A stretch of 64,000 bases of DNA from Deltaproteobacteria bacterium (GCA_016235345.1 JACRLG010000007.1:186001-250000), one strand, 5' to 3'; numbered from the stretch's first letter, positions 15,627-25,579 are shown. The notes: generated by a model not told the origin, from the letters alone. Numbers and translations: made by a program.

Positions 15627-18600
15627 CTACCTGCGCCTTGACCGTTTCCTGGCCTTTTTCGATTTCTTTGCAGATTTTTTTACGGATTTCCTTACCGGCT
15701 TTTTGACTGACTTTTTGGCCGGTTTCTTGGGCGTCCCAAGGGCTTTTCCCGCCTTGTCCGACTGGTTCGGATCGGGTATCACAAGTATCATGGCGGACTG
15801 GTCGTTTACAAGCCAGCTTGCGGCCATGCCGGAAATTTCCTGGGCGCTTATGGACTCGTAGTCGGTGAGGATGGTGCGGCTCCAGTCGATCTGCTCCGGG
15901 TGGCGGCCCGACCCGGACAGCACCGTGCCGAGCCAGTAAGAGTTGGTGCGCAGGGTCTCCTTAACCTCGGTCACGGAGGGAGCCACGGCCCTTTGAAGCT
16001 CATCCTCCGTAACCCCGTCCTTTCTCAGTTCCTCGGCTATGGCCTTCACTTCTTCCGCCATCTGCCGGGCCTTTTCCCCATCCACCCGGACAATGGCCGA
16101 CAGGTAGCCGTAATCCTTGTATGCCCGGCTTGCCATGTTCCACGCGCCGGGGGAGTACGTGGCCCCCATCTTCTCCCTTATCCGCTCCCTTATGCGGTCG
16201 GTGAAGATGTCGCCCAGAATGTTCAGCCTCCTGGTGCGACCTATCTCCCACACGTCCGAGGTGGGGTAGGCCACCATGCAGAGGCCGGTTTCTATGGATG
16301 TATCCACCATGACCACATGCTCGCCCCCCTTGGGGAAGGTGAGAGCCCTGGAACGGGCCGGTCCAGGAAGGCCGGGGCGGGCGGGGAGGTTCCCCAGAAA
16401 GCGCCTGGCAAGGGTAAGCACGGTTTCCGGGTCGAAATCACCCACCACCGAAAGCTCCAGGGGTTCGGCGGCAAGGGCGGGAGCGATCCACTGCTTTACG
16501 TCGTCAAGCGTAAGACCCATGAATACTTCCCTGTCGGGAAGCCCGAAACGTTCGTCGCCGCCCGCCAGAAAACGAAGGCCGGAAAGCTGGAGGGCCCCGT
16601 CCGTCTTGTGGGCAAGGGAGATATAGGTCTGATCGAAGCGCTCCTGCGCCCTGTCATACGACTTTTCGCTGAAGGCCGGAGCCGCGATCTGGGCGTAGAG
16701 AAGCTGGAAGGCCGTTTCAAGGTCCTTGGGAATGGCGGAGCCCTGGAAGGAGAAATCATCCTCGTTGACGGAAAAGCTTAAAGACACGTTTTTCCCGGCA
16801 AGGGCCTTTTTGAGGTCCTCCCCGGAGAGATCGCCCACGCCGGAATCGTTTATCACCGAGGCGGCCAGGGTGCCGAGGCCCGGTTTGTCTTCCGGGCAAT
16901 CGGCCCTGCCCGACCCGAATCTTAGGGTGAAAATGATTTCGTTGGCCTTGAAGTCCGTGGGCTTCAGGTTGACCCGGACCCCGTTTTCAAGAAGCACGCG
17001 AGTGACCCCTATATCGGCAAGGTCCTCCCTTTCGACCACTGCGCACGGCGCGGCGGGGTCGGGCAGAAAGGGAAACACGGGCTTCACCTCTTTTTTGGGC
17101 CTGGCGACCCTGCGCCTCTTGGCGGCCAGGTAGGCGGTCTTAACGTCCTTGGAGCCGCGCGGAAGAGGGGTGTTCCCGGTAACCTGGACCAGCCTGTTTT
17201 TCGGGGACCAGGATTTTTTATAGGCTTCCCAGAGCATCTTAGGTGTTGCGCCCTGTATCACCGGCGCGAAAAGGCGCATCTTGTCGGAGGCCGCCAGAAA
17301 CACCTTGTCGTCGTTCAGCTCGTCTATGATCTCCCCCGCAAGGGCGGTGGAGTTTCGGGTTCCGGCCTTGAGCACCTCGGCTTCAAGGCGGGTCAGGTAG
17401 TCCTTGCGCACCCTTTCGGCTTCATCCTCGGAAAAGCCGAACTTGAGCGCCCGGCGAAGGGTCTCGTCGATCAGAAAAAGCGCCTTCTTCCAGTTTTCCG
17501 GGCTCGCCTTGGCTGTCACGTTTGAAAAGGACACCGTGTTCAGGAAAACCCCGCTGGTGGCGTAAGCCGCAGTGAACGGGCAGCCCGGCTCCTCCTTCAG
17601 GGCCGCCAGGCGGTTAAACACCACGGTGTCGGCCATGTCCCGGAGCAGGTACTCGGTCTGGAGGGCTAAGCTGTCGGGCCGGGCGGGCTTCTGGTCCATC
17701 GCCTCGATTACGATTTCTGTGTTTCCGGCCTCTTTTTCGTAATGGTGAAAAAACTTGTCGCCTAAGTGATGAACCCGTCCCACATAAGGCTCCGGCAGGG
17801 CCGCGCTGCGGGCGGAAATGCCCTCGAACTGTTTTTTGATGAGTATTTTGGCCGCTTCCGGGTCAAAATCGCCCACCATGATGACCGCCATCTTTTCCGG
17901 GCGGTACCACTGGTCGTAGAAACCCTTCAGAAGGGCCTGGTCGGCCTTTTGGATGACTTCCTCGACGCCTATGGGCATCCTCCCGGCGGCCAGTGTTTTA
18001 GGCATGAGAAAGCCGATCTGCTCCAGAAAGGTGCGGTAGGTTACCGAGTCGCGCTCCTTTTTTTCCGAAAGGATCACGCCTCGTTCCCGGTCGATCTCCG
18101 AAGGGGGCAGGAGCGCGCCAGCCGCGTAGTCGGCGATGACTGTAAGGCCGTCCTCGATGCGTTTTTCGGATCCGTCGGGCAGGATCACGTGATAGACGGT
18201 TTCGTTGAAACCCGTGTGGGCGTTGACGTCCGGGCCGTAGGCCATGCCTATGGACTGGAAGTAGCGGATCATCTCCCCCGGAGGATAGTGGGTGGTGCCG
18301 TTGAAGAGCATGTGCTCAAGGTAATGGGCCGCGCCCCGCTGGCCTTCCTCTTCGTACAGGGAGCCGGCCTGGACGTTCAGGAATACGGCCACCCTGTCCT
18401 TGGGCTCGGTGTTTTTGAGAAGTACGTACCGGAACCCATTGGCCAGGCGTCCGTAAATCACCGCCGGGTCCGGGGGAAGATCGCTTGTTTCGTGGGGCCA
18501 TGCGGGCGTTGCGAATACCTTGGGCGGAACCTGGTATGCGTTTGCCGGGGCCTTGCGTGCCTTCCGGGTCCTGGCGTGGGCGTCGGGGCTCAAAAGGAGA

Positions 18601-18686
18601 AGGGAGGCAAGCAAAGCGGCAAGTAACACCGCGATTCCGAATATGGCCCGGGGGGCGGAGGGTCTCATTATGGTGATGCCTTTCAT
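15627..18686 (-). CDS. Secreted two-domain M16 (pitrilysin/insulinase) peptidase
   Basis: A 1019-residue zinc peptidase with an N-terminal signal sequence (IFGIAVLLAALLASLLLL). The inverted zinc motif HYLEH (AAHYLEHMLFNGTTHYPPGEM) and the downstream acidic residue in RERGVILSEKKE define an active N-terminal M16 domain; the second half (from about residue 540) is the usual inactive M16C-like partner. A terminal tail of about 40 residues is almost pure Lys/Arg/Ser (KKPAKKSVKKPVRKS...), unusual for the family. Its ATG overlaps the stop of the preceding ASKHA gene as ATGA, so translation is coupled. It probably degrades peptides in the periplasm. Confidence 0.92.
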   Translation of the reverse strand: MKGITIMRPSAPRAIFGIAVLLAALLASLLLLSPDAHARTRKARKAPANAYQVPPKVFATPAWPHETSDLPPDPAVIYGRLANGFRYVLLKNTEPKDRVAVFLNVQAGSLYEEEGQRGAAHYLEHMLFNGTTHYPPGEMIRYFQSIGMAYGPDVNAHTGFNETVYHVILPDGSEKRIEDGLTVIADYAAGALLPPSEIDRERGVILSEKKERDSVTYRTFLEQIGFLMPKTLAAGRMPIGVEEVIQKADQALLKGFYDQWYRPEKMAVIMVGDFDPEAAKILIKKQFEGISARSAALPEPYVGRVHHLGDKFFHHYEKEAGNTEIVIEAMDQKPARPDSLALQTEYLLRDMADTVVFNRLAALKEEPGCPFTAAYATSGVFLNTVSFSNVTAKASPENWKKALFLIDETLRRALKFGFSEDEAERVRKDYLTRLEAEVLKAGTRNSTALAGEIIDELNDDKVFLAASDKMRLFAPVIQGATPKMLWEAYKKSWSPKNRLVQVTGNTPLPRGSKDVKTAYLAAKRRRVARPKKEVKPVFPFLPDPAAPCAVVEREDLADIGVTRVLLENGVRVNLKPTDFKANEIIFTLRFGSGRADCPEDKPGLGTLAASVINDSGVGDLSGEDLKKALAGKNVSLSFSVNEDDFSFQGSAIPKDLETAFQLLYAQIAAPAFSEKSYDRAQERFDQTYISLAHKTDGALQLSGLRFLAGGDERFGLPDREVFMGLTLDDVKQWIAPALAAEPLELSVVGDFDPETVLTLARRFLGNLPARPGLPGPARSRALTFPKGGEHVVMVDTSIETGLCMVAYPTSDVWEIGRTRRLNILGDIFTDRIRERIREKMGATYSPGAWNMASRAYKDYGYLSAIVRVDGEKARQMAEEVKAIAEELRKDGVTEDELQRAVAPSVTEVKETLRTNSYWLGTVLSGSGRHPEQIDWSRTILTDYESISAQEISGMAASWLVNDQSAMILVIPDPNQSDKAGKALGTPKKPAKKSVKKPVRKSVKKSAKKSKKARKRSRRR

Positions 18687-20248
18687 CGGGAAAGCCTTGC
18701 GGAAACCGATGGAAACCGTGTGAGGTCGGTGTGCGGGTAGAACTTGGCCGCCGAGAAACGGTTCATGAATTCCTGGTTCACGTTAAGCTCGATGTAGGTG
18801 ATTTTTCGGGCCACCTCGTTCACCCGGCTCATGGCCTTAGGGGATGAAAGCACCAGGGCCGCGCCCTTAAGGCTGGTGTTTCCCACAGCCTTGTACACCG
18901 AAAGGGGAAGGTCCGGGATCATGCCTATGGCGATGGCCGAAACGGGCCTGATGTTGCTTCCGAAGGTTCCGGCCACCAGGAAGGACTCCAGGTCGGAAAA
19001 CGGAAGGCCCACGGTGCGCATGATGGTGACAAGAATCGTGTACATGGCCGCCTTGCTGCGGGTGAGGCTGTCCACGTCCGGCTGGGTGAAGCACAGGGCG
19101 CGGCCCGTGGCTGATTCGTGCGCCGGAACTAAACGATAGGCGGGCAGCCCGTCCTCTTCCACCAGGTTTTCCCCGCAGGCGTCGGGCGCGAACTTGCCCC
19201 GAAGGTCTATGCGCCCGGTGAGAAAAAGGGCGGCTGCAAGATCGATCACCCCGGACCCGCAAATGCCGGTGGGCGGAAGGCCGCCTATGGTCTTGTACGC
19301 GAGTTCCCCGGTCAGGGGGGCGAAATCCACGTATTCGATGGCTCCGGGAGCTGCCGTCGAGCCCATTTTGGACACCCCGCCCTCAAGGGCGGGGCCTGCG
19401 GCCCCGGCGCAGCCCACCATCCAGTCGGCGCATCCCACTATGACCTCTGCGTTGGTGCCTACGTCGGCCATCATCACGGGCCTTTTCGACTCGTGGATGC
19501 CGGTGGCGAGAATCCCCGAAACAAGGTCGCCCCCGAAATAGCTTCCCACGTTGGGGAACACGAAAACGCGGGCGTTGGCCGCAAGATCGAGCCCAAGGTC
19601 GGCGGCCTTGAACGTTCCGGGCCTGTTCACCACCGGTATGTAGGGCTCCCTGATGAGGTTTTTGGGATTAAGCCCCAAAAAAAGGTGGGTCATCACGGTG
19701 TTGCCCGCCAGGGCCGCGCAAAAGATGCGGCTTGAATCGCTTCCCGCCTTTCGGGCCAGTTCCGTCGCCTGCGCGCTTATGGCCTCCGTAACCAGGCCTT
19801 GCAGGCGCTCCGATCCCTCCGGGCTTTCCGCGTAATGGACCCTTGCCAGAACGTCCGGTCCGGCCTCTGTCTGGGGATTGTCGAAGGAGGTTTCGGCCAG
19901 TTCCAGGCCCGTTTCAAGGTCGATGAGGCTCATGACGATGCGGGTGGTGCCGAGGTCCACCGCAAGCCCAAGGGCCGGTTCGGGATCGTCGGGCGGCAGA
20001 ACGGCCACAAGCTCTATTCCTGCTCCGTTCGGGAAAAGGACGGCCTTTGCCGAGAATCCGCAATCCCTGAGCGTCTGCGAAAGCCCATGAAGGGCGTGAA
20101 GTCCGCAGGTTACGGGCCTTTTGTCGAACCCTTCGGCAAGGACCGCCGCCATTCTTTCAAAGTCGGCGGTGTTGTCGCCGGGGCCGGGCGGGACAAGGTT
20201 CACCCGGCGGACCCAGCCGCTGTTTTCAGATATTTTTTCGTAAGGCAT
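18683..20248 (-). CDS. RACo-like ASKHA protein (DUF4445), without a ferredoxin domain
   Basis: A 521-residue protein of the family of reductive activators of corrinoid enzymes. ASKHA nucleotide-binding segments are visible: LGLAVDLGTTRIVMSLIDL (phosphate 1), LAGNTVMTHLFLGL, MADVGTNAEVIVG and CAGAAGPALEGG, GICGSGVIDLAAALF, LVAGTFGSNI. Typical RACo proteins (600 or more residues) begin with a [2Fe-2S] ferredoxin domain with four Cys; here the first ~90 residues hold none of that motif. It therefore needs an external electron source or has another role. No corrinoid protein or methyltransferase gene is adjacent; it is instead coupled to the M16 peptidase. Confidence 0.8.
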   Translation of the reverse strand: MPYEKISENSGWVRRVNLVPPGPGDNTADFERMAAVLAEGFDKRPVTCGLHALHGLSQTLRDCGFSAKAVLFPNGAGIELVAVLPPDDPEPALGLAVDLGTTRIVMSLIDLETGLELAETSFDNPQTEAGPDVLARVHYAESPEGSERLQGLVTEAISAQATELARKAGSDSSRIFCAALAGNTVMTHLFLGLNPKNLIREPYIPVVNRPGTFKAADLGLDLAANARVFVFPNVGSYFGGDLVSGILATGIHESKRPVMMADVGTNAEVIVGCADWMVGCAGAAGPALEGGVSKMGSTAAPGAIEYVDFAPLTGELAYKTIGGLPPTGICGSGVIDLAAALFLTGRIDLRGKFAPDACGENLVEEDGLPAYRLVPAHESATGRALCFTQPDVDSLTRSKAAMYTILVTIMRTVGLPFSDLESFLVAGTFGSNIRPVSAIAIGMIPDLPLSVYKAVGNTSLKGAALVLSSPKAMSRVNEVARKITYIELNVNQEFMNRFSAAKFYPHTDLTRFPSVSARLSR

Positions 20249-20281
20249 ATAAGGCGGTTTCCAGGGTCATGGAGGCGGTGC

Positions 20282-20437
20282 CAGCCTGTCTAAAAACGCG
20301 AACTGCTTTGTTGCGCTTCAAAGCCAATTCCGTCACGTACCTAAGTACTCGTGACTCTTGGCTTTTAGCGCGCCGTGTTCATCGCCAATATTCAGACTGG
20401 TATCCAGGCTTTGCATCTTGCCTTTTTCAACAGGCTG
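20282..20437. repeat. MITE-like element family 1, copy A (short form, inverted)
   Basis: About 156 bp with terminal inverted repeats CAGCCTGTCTAAAAA (20282-20296) and TTTTTCAACAGGCTG (20423-20437). The inner arms AAGCCAA/TTGGCTT form a second palindrome. The right end directly abuts the stop codon (20438-20440) of the tRNA methyltransferase gene. Four more copies occur at 33705, 36453, 38729 and 60094. No transposase is present. Confidence 0.75.
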
Positions 20438-20926
20438 CTAAGAAACCCCGCTCCAGTGGTTTTTGGGGCAAAACGGGCGCAGGCTTTCGTAAAGGGCGAT
20501 CCCTGCGGCGGTGGAAAGGTTCAGGCTTCTTATCTCCCCGCTTATGGGGATGGAAAAAACCTGTTCACCATACCGGTTTGTGATCCCTGAATCAAGCCCT
20601 GCGGTTTCCGAGCCGAAAACCAGGAAGATGCGCCCGTCCTTTTCCATGTCCCAGAAGGAGCGGCTGCCCAGCTTGGAAAAAATCCGCACCTCGGTTGTCT
20701 TTACGGCCATGCCCCGTTCCAGTTCCTCGAAGGATTCCCATACTTTAAGGTTCACCTTCGGCCAGTAGTCCAGGCCAGCTCGTTTCACCTGTTTTTCATC
20801 GAGGGAAAAGCCAAGGGGCCGCACCAGGTGAAGGCAGGCCCCGACCGCTAAACAGGTGCGGCCAATGTTGCCCGTGTTCCAGTGGATTTCGGGTTTCACC
20901 AGTACAAGGTGCCGTTCAGGGATCAT
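20438..20926 (-). CDS. trmL: SPOUT tRNA 2'-O-methyltransferase, TrmL-like
   Basis: A 162-residue SpoU/TrmH-type knotted methyltransferase that would modify the wobble nucleotide (cytidine/uridine 34) of leucine tRNAs. Motif 1 is PEIHWNTGNIGRTCLAVG, motif 2 IFLVFGSETAGL, motif 3 IPISGEIRSLNLSTAAGIALYE. The start at 20926 (MIPERHLVLVKP) fits family length; an upstream ATG would add sequence lying in the neighbouring repeat. The final codons and stop TAG abut the MITE-like copy A. Confidence 0.88.
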   Translation of the reverse strand: MIPERHLVLVKPEIHWNTGNIGRTCLAVGACLHLVRPLGFSLDEKQVKRAGLDYWPKVNLKVWESFEELERGMAVKTTEVRIFSKLGSRSFWDMEKDGRIFLVFGSETAGLDSGITNRYGEQVFSIPISGEIRSLNLSTAAGIALYESLRPFCPKNHWSGVS

Positions 20927-20950
20927 AATATTACTGAGAGCAGGGTTTAA

Positions 20951-21056
20951 TTCCATTTTTCGAAATCCCAAAAACGGCGGAGGAGCAGGCTTCCGGCATT
21001 TCGCCCCTCGGCCAGGTTTCCTTAAAAACGGAAAAGAACCATGCTCCGCTTAATAT
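20951..21056. repeat. Dispersed element family 2, copy 1
   Basis: About 106 bp running from TTCCATTTTTCG to the conserved end GAACCATGCTCCGCTTAATA. The same tail and similar interior recur at 25682-25809, 49442-49552 and 63808-63932. It lies in the 270-bp gap between trmL and the large regulator; nothing else was seen there. Confidence 0.65.
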
Positions 21057-21199
21057 AAGTTCGGCAGGCAATCGAAGGCAGGGCCGTGAAGGGCCGGTTC
21101 CGCTTGGAAGAATAAACCTTTTGCCCTTTTCGCGCAAGAAGCGCTTATGGTGGAAAGGCGTGACCGGTGCCGGATGAACCGCAAATCTGAAGCCCTCTT

Positions 21200-24100
21200 T
21201 TACTGCCCGTGAAATCGGCCCAGGGGATGCTGAAGGCTTGAGAAGAGTTCGGCTGCGGCCTTCACCATGTTTAGCCGCACCGGGTCGAAGGCGTCGGTAA
21301 GGAACCGGTTTTCCAGGTAAAGCGCGCCTTTTTTCCAGTCCGTTTCAAGAGGGCCGCACAGGATCGAGCGGGCTTTCGCGGAACCCGATCTCCTGTATTT
21401 ATGAGGCAGGTCGGCTTTTGAAAGATCGGGCACCAGCACCCAGTCGGAAAGGCTTATTGCCTTTCGGGCGAAAAAGCGGTCCGGCTCCTCGGCGGTTATC
21501 GAATCATATTTTTCTTCATCCGCGCCTTCCCCCCTCCACAGGGCCTTCACGGCCAGCGCCCTGTGATCCCTTATAAAAATCACCCCCGCGCTTGCGCCTG
21601 CCAGCGGGCAGATGAGCCTCAAAAACACATCCGCCCGATTCTGCGGGGGAGCGGCTTTCAGTTTTTCCTTAAGGCCGGCCAGAACCCTTGTGGTGTCGGC
21701 CAGCCCGGACAGGGAAGGGCGCTCGCTGCGCAACGGCGATTCCGCCATTCGCCCGCCGGGTCGCAGAAAAAGCGCGCCGTACTTTTCATCCAGGCTTTTC
21801 ACCTTGGCCTTTGCCCCCCAGGCCGCGTAGGCGCTCCGGGCCTGGGCCATCAGCCTTGTTCCTTCGCCTATTTCATCATTTATGAGGCAAAACTTGGCGA
21901 AAAGCTCAAGGCCAAGGGCCTCGAAGTTCATGAAACCGTTCTCCTTGGCGCTTTCGACGGCTCTTGCGTACAATCGGCGGGCTTCGCCGTTACGCCCTTT
22001 TACCCGAGCCATCTCGGCGTTTACAAGGTCGATTTTATGGCTGTTGTTCGGGGGGCAGTTTTTCGCCCAGCCCGAAAGACGCGCGATTTTTTGGTTCAGG
22101 CGCTTTCTGTCCGCAAAAGGCTCAGGCGAAGCGAGCATGGAAAGGCAGTCGAGCAGCTCGGTTACCGGAAGTGCCTGTGTTCCCACCATGCCGTTTGGGT
22201 ATTTATCCAGACTCCTGCCGCAAGCGGCGGCGCTTTCATAATTTCCAAACAGATAATCAATCAGAAGCTTGTTCGCGTAAAATATGCAGAGGGCTATTTC
22301 TTCTCCGGCTTCAAGGAGTTTGCTTTCCTCGTCCGGATTCCCGCAGGCTTTCCTTTCCTCGCAAATTTCCTTTTCCGAAGCACCGTTAAGGGCCATAACG
22401 CATAAAATGTCCATATCCAGATGGAGGCACCACTTTTCCTGGCCCATTGCCTTGACCTCATCCCGCAGCTTGCGCATTTGTCGGTCCACCTCGGAAAGCG
22501 CAATACCGGCGTAGAAAAGCTGGTAACATTTTACCCATGCACCCATGGTTCCCCAGTAAAAGTTGCCTGCCCTCATACCGGTATCGTAGGCTTGCGCAAG
22601 CCCGGTGTAACTTTCCCGTAAGTGCTGCTTCCATGGTTTTATAATGGAATTTACAATGCACAAAGTGGTTGCTTCGGATTGATGCCCCGGCCACCGCTTT
22701 TGTAATTTTTCGGCCAGAAGCCCTAATTCGTATGATTCCCCGGCCTTGCCCACCTGGCCCAGCATAAGGGCGTAACCGGCAAGAGCCGCAGCTGCCTGCG
22801 GGCACAGTCTGCCTCTGGAAAGCAGGGCGACTTGCTGCAAACCCGCTGCTACTGTCAGGTTGGGTCTCAAGCCGAAAGCCGAAAGCCCCAAATCAAGAGA
22901 GATGGACATGGCAAGCGCCTTGCGAGCCGGACCCTTATCGGGCCGGGTAAGGAGTTTGTTCCATTTTCGCCTTGGAAGGGCCAGCCTGGCCTTCAAATAA
23001 TAATATAACAGATGCGCTTTCCCTGGGTTTGCAGGCATCTTGATCCCAAGCGTCCGGAGTGCTTTAAGCCCAGTCTCGATGGCCTCGGCCTGTCGGTTTT
23101 GGGCCACCAGGGCAAGAAAGGCCACCCAAAGGGCCTTGGCCAGGTCCATGTCGCTTCTGGCCTCTTTGATGATTATGGCTGAAAGCCTGGACGCCACATC
23201 CTTGTCGGCTACTAGATAGGCGGCCTCGGCTGCTGCCGTATATATTTCAAGAGTGGTTTTGTAATGCTTTTTCCAGGCGTTTTCGGGCAAAAAGGAAATG
23301 GCCGCCGAAAGGTAGCGCCATGCGGGGCCGAAGGCGGCGGCTTCCCGTGCGAGGCGTCCTGCTTCGAGGTTTTTCAGAGCCGCGTCCATGCGCTCTTTTT
23401 CACCGGTCAGAAGGCCCGCCGAAAGATTTACGTGGTCAGCGGCGAAATAGGCTGCTGAAGCCGGGTCCAGGCCTGGAATATCAAGCCTTGAAAGGGCAAG
23501 GTGCATGGCGGCGGCCCTGCCTGGAGGCAGAAGGGAGTATGCTTCCTCGCGCACGTGGTCGTGGGAAAAGTCGTACCAGTATCCGCCCGCCATGCCGCTG
23601 ACCGGCCTTACAAGCTCCCTTGCCGCCGCTTCGGCCAGATGCTCCGTCACCATTCCTGGGGGCTTGTCCAAAAGGAGCGCCACGGTTCCCGGACTGAAGA
23701 CGTTTCCCACGGCAGCCGCGACGCAGAGCATTTCCCGGCATCTTTCAGAAAGGGAAAGTATCTGGCGTCGAAGGATTGCCCTCTGATCGGGCAACGCAAC
23801 CCGATTTCCGGCCTTTTGGGCGTTGAAGGAAAATCGTTTGAGCCCGTGATCGAAGAAAAGACATCCGTCCTCCACAAAGGAGTGAAGAAGCTCCCTTGCG
23901 TAAAAGGGATTTCCTGAAGTGCATGAAAAAACATGCTCCAGAAGTTCCCGGCCTTTGGGCGGAGCGCCTCCGCAGATTTCCTCAATATATGACGCAAGAC
24001 TTTCCCTTCCAAGAGGGGCGAGGTTGAAGGCCCTGCAGTTTTTCCCCTGCCGAAGGCAGGCCGCAATTATTTCATGCAAGGGGCTCTCCGGGGCGATCTC

Positions 24101-25579
24101 GTTGTCGCGGAAGGCTCCAAGCAGGAGAAAACGCCCAGAAATGGAGCCCGTGGCCGCCTGGGCAAGAAAAGAGAGGGTGGATTGGTCGGCCCATTGAAGG
24201 TCATCCAGGAAAAGCACAAGGCCATCTTTCTCGGCTATTGCGGAAAAGAACCTTGAAAGGGCCAGAAAAAACCTGCCCTGGGCCTCCCTTGGCGGGAAAT
24301 CCGGCAGGGCTTCCGCCTCGCCGAAGAGAAATGCCGCCTCAGGGGCAAGGTCCGCGATGATCCGGCCAAGACCGCCCATGGCCCGGCCCAGCCTTGCCAT
24401 CCAGTCTTTTTTTCGGCTTTCGTCCTCCCAGTTGATGGATATGGCCCAGGCCGAGACAGCCTGGCAGATGCCGGCATAAGGCCGGTTGTCGGTCACCGGC
24501 TCGAACTTGCCGGACAGGAGCGCCATTTTATGCGCTGCGATCAGCGAAAATGTTTCGGAGACAAGGACGGTCTTTCCCACTCCCGGAAGGCCCGACACGA
24601 AACACGCCCCGTGTCCGCCTCTGGCAGCCTTTTCAACGGCCCTTGATAGGCCCCGTATTTCGTCGTCTCTTCCAACCAGCCTTCCGGGTGGCCTCAGAAC
24701 CGGGCACACATCGTGCCTTCCGGGCGCAAAAGAAGCAATTTTTCCGCTTTCCCGCAATTTATCAAGGCAGGTCTGAATATCCGCCGAAAGCCCACCGATG
24801 GTCTGGTATCTCTCGTCCGGCTCCTTGGCCAGGCATTTTTCCACCACTGCGGCAATGGCGGGAATTACCTTCAAGCCCTCGCTTTTCAATTTCGGCTGGC
24901 CCGTAAGATGAAAGGCCATGATGTCATGGGAGCTTTCACTTTCGCACACCGGGCGGCCCGCAAGCATTTCAAAAAAGATGCAGCCCAAGGCGTAGATGTC
25001 CGTGCGCCCGTCCATGAGCCGGTTGATCATGCCGGTCTGTTCCGGGGCCAAGCAGCACAGTCCGCCCTCCCTTATGCGCAGGTCGAAGGCTCCCCGCGCC
25101 TTGCTGAAAAACGGCGACGCATGGACCAGGCCTATGAGGCATGATTTGAAACTGGCTGAGTTTATTAAAAGATTGTCCGGGGTGAGGAACTGGTGGATCA
25201 GGCCTTTGAGATGCAGCCTCTCCACTTGTGCGCAGATTTCAGCGGCAACCCGCAGGAAACGTTTCGGCTCGGCGAACGACAGGGGCTCGTGGCGGGAAAG
25301 CGGCATGGCTCCGGTGTCGGCCAGCACGAGAACGGGCACGCCGTTCCACGTTTCAAGGCATGGCGGGTCCCCGGCCCCATCTGCGCCCAAATCCTTCAAT
25401 ATACCGTATTCCCCCTCCCAGGCGCTTTTGGCCGCCGGGTCGCCGGGGTCACGGGCGATCTTCAAAAGAACCGCGCTCATGCGGCTGGCCGAGCGGGCCC
25501 GCGCCAGCACGGCCTTGGGCTGGGTCCATAAGGCTTCAACATCCGAGTAGTCGGGATCGAAAACAAAATTCCGGGTCAT
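21200..25579 (-). CDS. Pseudokinase-AAA/STAND ATPase-TPR-GAF regulator
   Basis: A 1459-residue signalling protein. Residues ~30-280 are a protein-kinase fold (Lys40 in VLLK, APEQ at 178-181, DIYALGCIFFEMLAG), but the catalytic loop is HQFLTPDN (129-136) with Phe131 where Asp is needed, and the DFG Asp is absent, so it should be a pseudokinase. Residues ~300-600 are an ATPase with Walker A GLPGVGKT (330-337) and Walker B LVLFLDDLQWAD. A long helical TPR-like region follows (to ~1250), then a GAF domain (~1275-1440) that ends the protein. Relatives in this architecture usually continue with a histidine kinase or cyclase; here no output domain is present. It is monocistronic. Confidence 0.85.
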   Translation of the reverse strand: MTRNFVFDPDYSDVEALWTQPKAVLARARSASRMSAVLLKIARDPGDPAAKSAWEGEYGILKDLGADGAGDPPCLETWNGVPVLVLADTGAMPLSRHEPLSFAEPKRFLRVAAEICAQVERLHLKGLIHQFLTPDNLLINSASFKSCLIGLVHASPFFSKARGAFDLRIREGGLCCLAPEQTGMINRLMDGRTDIYALGCIFFEMLAGRPVCESESSHDIMAFHLTGQPKLKSEGLKVIPAIAAVVEKCLAKEPDERYQTIGGLSADIQTCLDKLRESGKIASFAPGRHDVCPVLRPPGRLVGRDDEIRGLSRAVEKAARGGHGACFVSGLPGVGKTVLVSETFSLIAAHKMALLSGKFEPVTDNRPYAGICQAVSAWAISINWEDESRKKDWMARLGRAMGGLGRIIADLAPEAAFLFGEAEALPDFPPREAQGRFFLALSRFFSAIAEKDGLVLFLDDLQWADQSTLSFLAQAATGSISGRFLLLGAFRDNEIAPESPLHEIIAACLRQGKNCRAFNLAPLGRESLASYIEEICGGAPPKGRELLEHVFSCTSGNPFYARELLHSFVEDGCLFFDHGLKRFSFNAQKAGNRVALPDQRAILRRQILSLSERCREMLCVAAAVGNVFSPGTVALLLDKPPGMVTEHLAEAAARELVRPVSGMAGGYWYDFSHDHVREEAYSLLPPGRAAAMHLALSRLDIPGLDPASAAYFAADHVNLSAGLLTGEKERMDAALKNLEAGRLAREAAAFGPAWRYLSAAISFLPENAWKKHYKTTLEIYTAAAEAAYLVADKDVASRLSAIIIKEARSDMDLAKALWVAFLALVAQNRQAEAIETGLKALRTLGIKMPANPGKAHLLYYYLKARLALPRRKWNKLLTRPDKGPARKALAMSISLDLGLSAFGLRPNLTVAAGLQQVALLSRGRLCPQAAAALAGYALMLGQVGKAGESYELGLLAEKLQKRWPGHQSEATTLCIVNSIIKPWKQHLRESYTGLAQAYDTGMRAGNFYWGTMGAWVKCYQLFYAGIALSEVDRQMRKLRDEVKAMGQEKWCLHLDMDILCVMALNGASEKEICEERKACGNPDEESKLLEAGEEIALCIFYANKLLIDYLFGNYESAAACGRSLDKYPNGMVGTQALPVTELLDCLSMLASPEPFADRKRLNQKIARLSGWAKNCPPNNSHKIDLVNAEMARVKGRNGEARRLYARAVESAKENGFMNFEALGLELFAKFCLINDEIGEGTRLMAQARSAYAAWGAKAKVKSLDEKYGALFLRPGGRMAESPLRSERPSLSGLADTTRVLAGLKEKLKAAPPQNRADVFLRLICPLAGASAGVIFIRDHRALAVKALWRGEGADEEKYDSITAEEPDRFFARKAISLSDWVLVPDLSKADLPHKYRRSGSAKARSILCGPLETDWKKGALYLENRFLTDAFDPVRLNMVKAAAELFSSLQHPLGRFHGQ

